Shown here: positions 1 through 5,650 of the stretch, one piece after another
Position numbering within the stretch: position 1 is the first letter of the stretch
Layout: each line of letters begins with the position of its first letter
Source of the DNA: Bacteroidota bacterium
Lineage (GTDB): Bacteria > Bacteroidota > Ignavibacteria > Tepidaquicellales > Tepidaquicellaceae
Direction of reading: 5' to 3'
Length of the DNA stretch: 10,270 nucleotides
NCBI GenBank assembly: GCA_003519545.1
Contig: DOWN01000359.1
Location: 1-10,270, forward strand
The notes under the pieces: generated by a model
The model's input: only the letters and a program-made list of their open reading frames with translations
Database searches by the model: none
What the model was told of the DNA's origin: nothing
Made by a program: the position numbers and the translations under genes

Positions 1-2
1 TA

Positions 3-1361
3 TCAAAACTTGTTAATGAAGGTATGGATGCAGCAAGATTGAATTTTTCTCACGGCACACTTGAGAAACATAAATCTTATATCAAGATGATTAGAAAAGC
101 CGAAGAGGTAACGGGTAAAATGATAGCAATTATTCAGGATTTACCGGGACCAAAAATCCGTGTCGGTAAACTTGAAAACGGTTTTATAGTTTTAAACGAA
201 AATGCACTCGTAACAATTACTTCGGAAATTATTACAGGCAACAAAGATAAATTCTCAACTAATTATGACAATCTGATTTTAGATTTGAAACAAGATGAAA
301 TAATTTTACTTGATGACGGACTTTTGAAATTGAAAGTTTTAAATGTTGATTATAACAATAAAGAAGCATTGTGTGAAGTTTTATCCGGCGGAATTCTTAA
401 AGAGAACAAAGGGATTAATCTTCCACATACTGATTTGAAATTACCTTCGCTAACTCCAAAAGATGTTGAGTTTCTTGAATTTGGTTTGGATAATGATGTA
501 GATTTTATTGCAATGAGTTTTGTCAGAAGTGCCGATGATATTATTTATTTAAAAAATTTAATAAATCAGAAAGAAAAAAACATTCCTGTAATTGCAAAAA
601 TAGAAAGACCGGAAGCGATAAAAAATATTGATTCAATTATTGCTGTGTCTGACTTAATTATGGTGGCTCGTGGTGATATGGGTGTTGAAATTTCAACAGA
701 GGAAGTTCCGATTTTACAAAAAATGATTATTAAAAAATGTAACGAAAAGCAAAAGCCGGTGATTACTGCAACACAAATGCTTGAGACTATGATAACTCAA
801 ACAACACCAACGCGTGCGGAAACGACTGACATAGCCAATGCAATTTTAGATGGAACTGATTGTGTTATGCTCTCCGCTGAAACCTCGACAGGGATGCATC
901 CTGAACTGGTTGTAAGGACTATGAAAAAAATTATTTTAAAAACGGAAACGATTTTAAAATCTACTTTTTATGATGCTTTATTCATAGAAGATTCTCCGGA
1001 AAATATTTTATATACAATCTGTAACAGTGCTTCAATGATAGCCGCAAGGGTAAATGCGAAAGCAATAATTTCAATTACCCATACGGGAAAGACTGCTTTG
1101 CTTTTATCAAATCACAGACCTTCAGCACAGATTATTTCCGCAACAAATGACAAAAAAATTGTGAGAAAAACAAAACTAATCTGGGGTGTTGAATCAATAA
1201 TGATAAAAGATATATATAATTTTCCGCAGGCATTAAAAGAGATAAAAGAAATATTGATAAATAATAATATTTTTTCAAAAGGCGATAGAATAGTATTAGC
1301 CGCATCAGACTTGAAACAGGAATTTGAATCTGCAAATATGATATTAGTATCTGAAATTTAA
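3..1361 (+). CDS. pyk: Pyruvate kinase, 5' end cut by the window edge
   Basis: Cytoplasmic glycolytic enzyme that converts phosphoenolpyruvate and ADP to pyruvate and ATP. The frame is open to the left edge, and the visible protein begins SKLVNEGMDAARLNFSHG, which in the family lies about 20-25 residues after the start, so only the extreme N-terminus is missing; the first ATG (position 24) is internal. Counting visible residues from position 3, the nucleotide-site motif GPKIRVG is at about 49-55, the signature VIAKIERPEA with catalytic Lys199 at about 196-205, the metal/substrate segment ARGDMGVE follows at about 224-231, and the TATQMLE and PTRAE blocks are intact. A normal C-terminal domain follows, and there is no added PEP-utiliser domain. 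The next gene starts 4 bp downstream, suggesting an operon. The family call is essentially certain. Confidence 0.97.
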   Translation, partial: SKLVNEGMDAARLNFSHGTLEKHKSYIKMIRKAEEVTGKMIAIIQDLPGPKIRVGKLENGFIVLNENALVTITSEIITGNKDKFSTNYDNLILDLKQDEIILLDDGLLKLKVLNVDYNNKEALCEVLSGGILKENKGINLPHTDLKLPSLTPKDVEFLEFGLDNDVDFIAMSFVRSADDIIYLKNLINQKEKNIPVIAKIERPEAIKNIDSIIAVSDLIMVARGDMGVEISTEEVPILQKMIIKKCNEKQKPVITATQMLETMITQTTPTRAETTDIANAILDGTDCVMLSAETSTGMHPELVVRTMKKIILKTETILKSTFYDALFIEDSPENILYTICNSASMIAARVNAKAIISITHTGKTALLLSNHRPSAQIISATNDKKIVRKTKLIWGVESIMIKDIYNFPQALKEIKEILINNNIFSKGDRIVLAASDLKQEFESANMILVSEI

Positions 1362-1365
1362 ACAA

Positions 1366-2325
1366 ATGAAAAAAGAAATTTTATTTGATGTTATTATTAT
1401 TGGTGCCGGACCGATAGGACTTACTTGTGGTATCAAAGCCAAAGAGTTAAAACTGAATTATTTAATTATAGATAAAGGTTGTATAGTCAATTCGATTTTT
1501 AACTTCCCTACTAATATGACATTTTTCTCTACTTCGGAAAAAATTGAAATTGGAAATGTTCCTTTTGTTGCACACGATGTTAAACCGACACGAAGAGAAG
1601 CACTGGATTATTACAGCAGAGTTGCCGGTGCTTATAAACTGAATATCAAAACAGATGAAAAAGTTATAGGGATTAAAGGAAATTTTCCTGAATTTACGAT
1701 TGATACTAATAAGTCAATTTATAAAACAAAAAATATTATTATAGCAACCGGGTTTTATGATAATCCAAATTTACTGAATATTCCCGGTGAAAATCTCGAA
1801 AAAGTTAAACATTATTTTGATGAACCACATCCTTATGCATATAAAAATGTGGCAGTGATTGGTGGAGGAAATTCCGCAGTTGATGTTGCTTTGGAATGTT
1901 ATAGAAAAAATGCAAAAGTTACTTTAATTGTGAGAGAACCGGAACTTAAAAAAAGTATAAAATATTGGGTGAGACCTGATATTGACAATCGAATCTCCGA
2001 AGGATCAATAAAATCATTTTTTAATACTTCTGTGGAAGAAATTTTTCCTGATTCACTTTTATTAAATCAAAAAGGAAAAAAATTCAAAATTAAAAACGAT
2101 TATGTATTTGCAATGACGGGATATCATCCTGATTTTGATTTATTAAGGCAAAAAGGAGTAAAAATCACTCAAAATAAGCCGAAATTTAACAAAAAAACTC
2201 ACGAATCCAACGTGAAAGGAATATACCTCGCGGGAGTAATTTGCGGAGGTTACAGAACCGATAAATGGTTCATAGAAAATTCCAGAGACCATTCAATTGC
2301 CATATTCAACCATATTGTGACATAA
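1366..2325 (+). CDS. ypdA: YpdA-family FAD/NAD(P)H oxidoreductase (putative bacillithiol disulfide reductase)
   Basis: A 319-residue flavoprotein with an FAD-binding GAGPIG at 13-18, an ATGF segment at 127-130, the NAD(P)H-binding GGGNSA at 166-171, and the second FAD contact region TGYHPD (251-256) with IYLAGV (286-291). Overall layout and length match YpdA, which in Firmicutes reduces bacillithiol disulfide using NADPH. Conserved stretches such as FFSTSEKIEIGNVPF and WFIENSRDH support this family over thioredoxin reductase, and no CxxC redox pair is present. Odd point: the Cys inside the first glycine motif of Staphylococcus aureus YpdA (GGGPCG) is Ile17 here, so the reaction chemistry or substrate may differ; Cys21 lies four residues on. 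The gene starts 4 bp after pyk and is probably cotranscribed with it. No Shine-Dalgarno sequence is visible. The family is clear; the substrate is inferred. Confidence 0.85.
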   Translation: MKKEILFDVIIIGAGPIGLTCGIKAKELKLNYLIIDKGCIVNSIFNFPTNMTFFSTSEKIEIGNVPFVAHDVKPTRREALDYYSRVAGAYKLNIKTDEKVIGIKGNFPEFTIDTNKSIYKTKNIIIATGFYDNPNLLNIPGENLEKVKHYFDEPHPYAYKNVAVIGGGNSAVDVALECYRKNAKVTLIVREPELKKSIKYWVRPDIDNRISEGSIKSFFNTSVEEIFPDSLLLNQKGKKFKIKNDYVFAMTGYHPDFDLLRQKGVKITQNKPKFNKKTHESNVKGIYLAGVICGGYRTDKWFIENSRDHSIAIFNHIVT

Positions 2326-2411
2326 ATTGTCACCGAATTACCCTTTCTAAATCTATTTTAAACAGATTTATTAACAAACTGTAAATTTTGTCTAAAGTTT
2401 GGATTTTATAC

Positions 2412-2440
2412 TTGAAAAAATAATTTATATTCTTTATTTT
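2412..2440 (+). promoter_or_regulatory. Candidate groESL promoter
   Basis: A TTGAAA (-35-like, 2412-2417) is followed after 17 bp by TATTTT (-10-like, 2435-2440). The -10-like box runs into the CIRCE operator that begins at 2439, the geometry expected for HrcA repression of groE. The region is very AT-rich, so other -10-like matches exist, for example TATATT at 2426-2431. The rest of the 2326-2521 gap shows only a weak AT-rich hairpin. Confidence 0.35.
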
Positions 2441-2465
2441 AGCAGTATCATTGTTAGATTGCTAA
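2439..2465 (+). promoter_or_regulatory. Degenerate CIRCE element (HrcA operator) upstream of groES
   Basis: TTAGCAGTA, a 9-bp spacer and GATTGCTAA. The CIRCE consensus is TTAGCACTC, nine bases, GAGTGCTAA. The left arm matches 7 of 9 bases, the right arm 8 of 9, and the spacer is exactly nine. The site lies 57 bp before the groES start, where CIRCE normally sits. HrcA binds this inverted repeat to repress groE and dnaK operons outside heat stress; no hrcA gene is in the window. Confidence 0.85.
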
Positions 2466-2509
2466 CAGTGATTGAAAATTCAAATTAATCAAATCTATAA
2501 ATATAAATG

Positions 2510-2515
2510 AAAGGA
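2510..2515 (+). promoter_or_regulatory. Ribosome binding site deciding the groES start
   Basis: AAAGGA ends 6 nt before the ATG at 2522 and lies downstream of the in-frame ATG at 2507. This favours 2522 as the true start, as does the family N-terminus MNLKPLHDRV. Confidence 0.6.
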
Positions 2516-2521
2516 AATAAA

Positions 2522-2806
2522 ATGAACTTAAAACCATTACACGACAGAGTTCTCGTGAAACCGATGGAAGCAGAAGAAAAAACTGCAAGCGGTTTATACA
2601 TTCCTGATACAGCAAAAGAAAAACCTATGAAAGGTGAAGTTGTTGCTGTAGGTTCAGGAAAACAAACAGATGACGGAAAAACTGTTGCATTAACAGTTAA
2701 AACCGGTGACAAAGTTTTATACGGAAAATATTCAGGAACAGAGATTACAATTGACGGAACAGAGTATTTAATTATGAGAGAATCTGATATTTATGCAATT
2801 ATTTAA
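2522..2806 (+). CDS. groES: Co-chaperonin GroES (Hsp10)
   Basis: A 94-residue co-chaperonin that caps the GroEL cavity in the cytoplasm. The protein starts MNLKPLHDRVLVKP, the usual GroES N-terminus. The mobile loop that contacts GroEL lies around residues 17-33, with the hydrophobic tripeptide LYI at 25-27 in SGLYIPDTA. The C-terminal half (KTGDKVLYGKYSGTEI, then LIMRESDIYAII) is typical. An in-frame ATG at 2507 would add MKGNK, but it lies before the Shine-Dalgarno-like AAAGGA and is not expected in the family, so 2522 was chosen. The gene is first in the groESL operon, 32 bp before groEL, behind a CIRCE operator. Confidence 0.97.
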   Translation: MNLKPLHDRVLVKPMEAEEKTASGLYIPDTAKEKPMKGEVVAVGSGKQTDDGKTVALTVKTGDKVLYGKYSGTEITIDGTEYLIMRESDIYAII

Positions 2807-2820
2807 ATTTAAAAAATCAA

Positions 2821-2826
2821 AAGGAG
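2821..2826 (+). promoter_or_regulatory. Ribosome binding site of groEL
   Basis: AAGGAG with a 12-nt gap to the ATG at 2839. It is the clearest Shine-Dalgarno sequence in the window, where most genes have none, and fits a highly expressed gene. The spacing is slightly long. Confidence 0.7.
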
Positions 2827-2838
2827 AATTATAATAAA

Positions 2839-4479
2839 ATGGCTGCAAAATTAATAACATTTGACGCAGAAGCAAGAGCCGCCCTTAAAAAAGGTGTTGA
2901 CGTTCTCGCTAATGCAGTAAAAGTTACACTCGGACCTAAAGGTAGAAATGTCGTTATAGACAAAAAATTTGGTGCACCGACAGTAACAAAAGACGGTGTA
3001 ACCGTTGCTAAAGAAATTGAACTTGAAGATCCTATTGAAAATATGGGTGCACAGATGGTAAAAGAAGTTGCTTCTAAAACATCTGACGTTGCCGGTGACG
3101 GAACAACAACAGCAACTGTACTCGCACAGGCAATTTACAGAGAAGGTTTAAAGCACGTAACAAGCGGTGCAAATCCTATGGATTTAAAAAGAGGTATTGA
3201 CCTTGCTGTTACTGAGCTTGTAAAAGGTTTAAAAGATTTATCTTCACCTATTAAAGACAATTCTGAAATTGCACAAGTTGGTGCTATCTCAGCAAATAAT
3301 GATAAATATATTGGTGACTTAATTGCACAGGCAATGGAAAAAGTTGGTAAAGATGGTGTTATCACAGTTGAAGAAGCAAAAGGAACAGAAACAAATGTTG
3401 ACGTTGTAGAAGGTATGCAGTTTGACAGAGGTTATTTATCACCTTACTTCGTAACAAATGCGGAGTCAATGGAAGCAGAACTTGAAGATCCATTCATTCT
3501 TATCCACGATAAAAAAATCTCTTCAATGAAAGATTTACTTCCTATTCTTGAAAAAACTGCTCAGCAAGGAAAATCTTTACTTATCATTGCAGAAGATATC
3601 GAAGGTGAAGCACTTGCGACACTTGTAGTTAACAAATTAAGAGGTACTTTAAAAGTTTGTGCAGTTAAAGCACCGGGATTTGGTGACAGAAGAAAAGCAA
3701 TGCTTGAAGATATTGCTATCTTAACAGCAGGAACTGTAATTTCAGAAGAACAGGGTTATAAACTTGAGAATGCAACTGTTGGTTATTTAGGAACAGCAAA
3801 GAGAGTCGTAATAGATAAAGACAATACTACAATCGTTGAAGGTGCAGGAAAAACTGATGATATTAAAAAGAGAATTAACGAGATTAGAGCACAGGTTGAA
3901 AAAACAACTTCAGATTACGATAAAGAAAAATTACAGGAAAGACTTGCAAAACTTTCAGGTGGAGTTGCGGTATTAAAAATCGGTGCTGCTACAGAAGTTG
4001 AAATGAAAGAGAAAAAAGCAAGAGTTGAGGATGCGTTACATGCGACAAGAGCAGCAGTAGAAGAAGGAATTGTTCCGGGTGGTGGTGTTGCACTTATCAG
4101 AGTATCATCAAAACTTGATAAATTAAAAGGTGATAACGAAGATATAACAACCGGTATTAACATCATTAAAAGAGCAATTGAAGAGCCGATCAGACAAATT
4201 GTAACTAATGCAGGTCTTGAAGGTTCAGTAGTTGTGAACGATGTTAAAAACGGAAAAGGTAACTATGGATTTAACGCAGCATCTGAAAAATATGAAGATT
4301 TAGTGAAAGCGGGAGTAATTGATCCTACTAAAGTAACAAGAGTAGCACTTGAAAATGCTGCTTCAGTTTCATCGTTATTATTAATGACAGAGGCTGCAAT
4401 AGTAGAAAAACCTGAAAAAGAAAAAGCACCTATGGGAATGCCTCCTGGAATGGGCGGCGGTATGGGTGATATGTATTAA
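2839..4479 (+). CDS. groEL: Chaperonin GroEL (Hsp60)
   Basis: A 546-residue ATP-dependent folding chaperonin that forms the double heptameric ring and works with GroES. The ATP-site residues are all in their usual places: LGPKGRNV at 31-38, Asp52 in TKDG, Asp87 in GDGTTTAT, and Asp398 in VEDALHAT. The family signature AAVEEGIVPGGG is at about 405-416. Equatorial, intermediate and apical domains are full length and uninterrupted. The flexible tail is glycine/methionine rich (PMGMPPGMGGGMGDMY), as in cavity-lining GGM tails. The gene is second in the groESL operon and ends 35 bp before a strong intrinsic terminator. CIRCE control from upstream of groES should cover both genes. Confidence 0.99.
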   Translation: MAAKLITFDAEARAALKKGVDVLANAVKVTLGPKGRNVVIDKKFGAPTVTKDGVTVAKEIELEDPIENMGAQMVKEVASKTSDVAGDGTTTATVLAQAIYREGLKHVTSGANPMDLKRGIDLAVTELVKGLKDLSSPIKDNSEIAQVGAISANNDKYIGDLIAQAMEKVGKDGVITVEEAKGTETNVDVVEGMQFDRGYLSPYFVTNAESMEAELEDPFILIHDKKISSMKDLLPILEKTAQQGKSLLIIAEDIEGEALATLVVNKLRGTLKVCAVKAPGFGDRRKAMLEDIAILTAGTVISEEQGYKLENATVGYLGTAKRVVIDKDNTTIVEGAGKTDDIKKRINEIRAQVEKTTSDYDKEKLQERLAKLSGGVAVLKIGAATEVEMKEKKARVEDALHATRAAVEEGIVPGGGVALIRVSSKLDKLKGDNEDITTGINIIKRAIEEPIRQIVTNAGLEGSVVVNDVKNGKGNYGFNAASEKYEDLVKAGVIDPTKVTRVALENAASVSSLLLMTEAAIVEKPEKEKAPMGMPPGMGGGMGDMY

Positions 4480-4514
4480 TCCTTATCTTAAATATAAATA
4501 TTCGTTTTGTTATC

Positions 4515-4549
4515 AAAACCCTTTATGGATATCCATAAAGGGTTTTTTT
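4515..4549 (+). terminator. Intrinsic terminator of groESL
   Basis: A perfect 32-bp palindrome (4515-4546), whose left half is AAAACCCTTTATGGAT, runs into a tract of seven T at 4543-4549. It can form a hairpin of up to 14 bp with a four-base ATAT loop. On the minus strand the hairpin ends in only four T, so termination of leftward transcripts from the RAYT side would be weaker. Confidence 0.93.
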
Positions 4550-4586
4550 GTTTTGTGAAGAAAATATTTGTTCGTATATAGTAATA

Positions 4587-4599
4587 TCCTGTAAGGGAC
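4587..4599 (-). repeat. Decayed REP remnant a
   Basis: TCCTGTAAGGGAC is the exact reverse complement of the inner part of REP unit 4 (GTCCCTTACAGGA), but the outer 10-bp stem arms are absent. It lies 13 bp from REP unit 1. It is probably the core of an eroded REP. Confidence 0.5.
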
Positions 4600-4606
4600 A
4601 TCCAAA

Positions 4607-4642
4607 CTCTCCCGCAGGAGTCTCTCGAAGAGGACTCCTGCG
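4607..4642 (-). repeat. REP unit 1 (hairpin 4613-4642 plus tail)
   Basis: Read on the minus strand: arm CGCAGGAGTC, inner CTC, loop TTC, inner GAG, unpaired A, arm GACTCCTGCG, then tail GGAGAG (complement at 4607-4612). The outer stem is 10 of 10 paired. The hairpin is identical to REP unit 3. It lies head-to-head with REP unit 2, tails outward, 50 bp apart. Confidence 0.92.
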
Positions 4643-4692
4643 TAGCTAAATAAAATATACCTTTCGAGAAATAATATACTTTATGTCAACAA

Positions 4693-4728
4693 CGCGGGAG
4701 TCCCTTTCAGGAGACTCCCGCGAGAGAG
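4693..4728 (+). repeat. REP unit 2 (G/C-substituted stem)
   Basis: Arm CGCGGGAGTC, inner CCT, loop TTC, inner AGG, unpaired A, arm GACTCCCGCG, tail AGAGAG. Relative to the other units, A-to-G at stem position 4 is matched by T-to-C on the partner arm, so pairing is kept. Its orientation is opposite to unit 1. Confidence 0.92.
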
Positions 4729-4751
4729 GCTATTTGATTCATATAGTAGTA

Positions 4752-4764
4752 TCTTGAAAGGGAC
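4752..4764 (-). repeat. Decayed REP remnant b
   Basis: TCTTGAAAGGGAC matches the reverse complement of the REP unit 2 core (GTCCCTTTCAGGA) at 12 of 13 bases, again without outer arms. It lies 13 bp from REP unit 3, the same spacing as remnant a to unit 1. Confidence 0.45.
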
Positions 4765-4771
4765 ATAGTAA

Positions 4772-4807
4772 CTCTCCCGCAGGAGTCTCTCGAAGAGGAC
4801 TCCTGCG
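4772..4807 (-). repeat. REP unit 3, directly after the RAYT stop codon
   Basis: Hairpin 4778-4807 is identical to REP unit 1, with tail complement CTCTCC at 4772-4777. Only 3 bp separate it from the RAYT stop codon. It has the same sense as the RAYT transcript and is inverted relative to REP unit 4 on the other side of the gene. Confidence 0.92.
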
Positions 4808-4810
4808 TAG

Positions 4811-5362
4811 CTAATAAACATCTACAACATCAACATCATATATTCCTTTTCCTAAAATATAATTAGAAGCACTTGAATATATATATTCCTCAGGAGAAGA
4901 AGATAAATTCCATTTATTCACACAGGGATTATTGTGGATATAATTCAATTTTTGTTTAAATAGTTCTTCATTCTCAATCAACTTTGCATCATAATTAGTC
5001 TCAAATATTTTATGTTTAGCATTTTTTGATTTATCCGCATTATAAGAAAATAATTTTAACAAATCATCCCTCTTATCCTCCTTAAGATTTGTAACTATTT
5101 CATAAGCTAAAAATCTTTTTGCATTCTGAATCAGCTTGGATAGTTCAGGAGATGATTCAGATAAAAATAGAATTAGATGTAAGTGGTTAGGCATTATTAC
5201 ATATGCATGTATTTTATTGTTATAATTTAATTTTTGATAGTCGAACCATTTGAAAACTAATTTGTAGTATTTTTCATGAGTAAATATTTTTTGCCATTTA
5301 AAAATTGTGAAAGTTATAAAGTAAATTTTATTCTTTAGGGATGTTTTATTTCTAGCTGACAT
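4811..5362 (-). CDS. REP-associated tyrosine transposase (RAYT), IS200-like Y1 HUH nuclease
   Basis: A 183-residue single-domain Y1 transposase (PF01797 type), a family that nicks single-stranded DNA next to hairpins. The metal-binding HUH motif is HLH at 60-62 in MPNHLHLIL. The catalytic tyrosine is most likely Tyr141 in KLNYIHNNP, the usual RAYT block, followed by PEEYIYSSASNYILGKG (about 157-173). The N-terminal YFITFTIFKWQKIF also fits. The length is normal and no motif is broken, so the enzyme looks functional. The gene lies between inverted REP units: unit 4 is 14 bp upstream of the ATG and unit 3 is 3 bp past the stop. No Shine-Dalgarno sequence is visible. No tnpB partner or IS ends were found, which favours a domesticated RAYT over a mobile IS200/IS605 element. 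Expression may come from read-through of the upstream TIGR02757 gene. Confidence 0.93.
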   Translation of the reverse strand: MSARNKTSLKNKIYFITFTIFKWQKIFTHEKYYKLVFKWFDYQKLNYNNKIHAYVIMPNHLHLILFLSESSPELSKLIQNAKRFLAYEIVTNLKEDKRDDLLKLFSYNADKSKNAKHKIFETNYDAKLIENEELFKQKLNYIHNNPCVNKWNLSSSPEEYIYSSASNYILGKGIYDVDVVDVY

Positions 5363-5376
5363 AAATTTTTATTGTT

Positions 5377-5412
5377 CGCAGGAGTCCCTTACAGGAGACT
5401 CCTGCGGGAGAG
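5377..5412 (+). repeat. REP unit 4, in the RAYT leader
   Basis: Arm CGCAGGAGTC, inner CCT, loop TAC, inner AGG, unpaired A, arm GACTCCTGCG, tail GGAGAG. It lies 14 bp upstream of the RAYT start codon, so a transcript from further upstream would carry it as a 5' leader hairpin. The loop is TAC rather than the usual TTC. Confidence 0.92.
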
Positions 5413-5521
5413 TGTTTAATTTTTTTGTGATTATGGAAAATTATATTTCCTCTATAATATTTTCAATAGAATCTTTTTTGAATGAGATGTATTTTTTTGA
5501 TTTTTATAAAGAGTAGTAGAA

Positions 5522-5557
5522 CGCAGGAGTCCCCTTCGGGAGACTCCTGCGGGAGAG
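5522..5557 (+). repeat. REP unit 5
   Basis: Arm CGCAGGAGTC, inner CCC, loop TTC, inner GGG, unpaired A, arm GACTCCTGCG, tail GGAGAG. It is preceded by GTAGTAGAA. As an alternative fold the tip can be read as a C(TTCG)G tetraloop with a C-A mismatch below it. The 110 bp between units 4 and 5 is AT-rich and shows no gene. Confidence 0.92.
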
Positions 5558-5599
5558 GGATTAAATGTAGTTGTTTGATTATTAGTAAAAGTAGTAGAT

Positions 5600-5635
5600 C
5601 GCAGGAGTCTCCTTCGGGACACTCCTGCGGGAGAA
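5600..5635 (+). repeat. REP unit 6, slightly degenerate
   Basis: Arm CGCAGGAGTC, tip TCCTTCGGGA, arm CACTCCTGCG, tail GGAGAA. One outer pair is lost (C-C), but the tip can close as TCC/GGA around TTCG. It is preceded by GTAGTAGAT. It lies 15 bp beyond the end of the TIGR02757 gene, where it could act on the 3' end of that mRNA. Confidence 0.9.
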
Positions 5636-5650
5636 TAAGAAGAAAACTAT

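Larger units (their letters stand above)
4565..4649 (+). repeat. Left copy of a ~85-bp direct duplication (other copy 4731-4814)
   Basis: The segment from TATTTG through REP unit 1 to GTAGCTAA recurs at 4731-4814 with about half a dozen substitutions and one 1-bp indel. The last stretch, covering the CTCTCC tail, the hairpin and GTAGCTAA, is identical in both. The right copy ends inside the RAYT stop region. The whole 4480-4810 gap is explained by the groEL terminator, these two copies and REP unit 2. Confidence 0.85.
4731..4814 (+). repeat. Right copy of the ~85-bp direct duplication
   Basis: Counterpart of 4565-4649, offset by 165-166 bp. It contains remnant b and REP unit 3 and runs into the RAYT stop codon (complement at 4811-4813). 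One copy was therefore probably derived from the 3' flank of the RAYT unit. Confidence 0.85.

Noticed and set aside
2348..2370. Possible terminator after the YpdA-like gene: TAAATCT paired with AGATTTA around a 9-nt loop
   Set aside because: The stem is only 7 bp with a single G-C pair, and no T-tract follows. It is too weak to call in such AT-rich sequence.
2507..2521. Upstream groES start adding five residues
   Set aside because: The Shine-Dalgarno-like AAAGGA lies after this ATG, and the GroES family starts at MNLKPLHDRV.
4811..5362. Complete IS200/IS605 insertion sequence
   Set aside because: There is a Y1 transposase, but no tnpB and no distinct left and right ends. The flanking hairpins also occur alone nearby, which fits RAYT-REP better.
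5440..5466. Possible RAYT promoter on the minus strand (TTGAAA at 5466-5461, TATAAT at 5445-5440)
   Set aside because: The spacer is only 15 bp, and AT-rich sequence gives such matches by chance; it would also place REP unit 4 in the leader, so it is worth testing but not annotating.
4613..5629. CRISPR array
   Set aside because: The repeats are about 30 bp, but they change orientation, spacers vary from about 48 to 570 bp, one spacing contains a gene, and there are no cas genes. They are REP hairpins.
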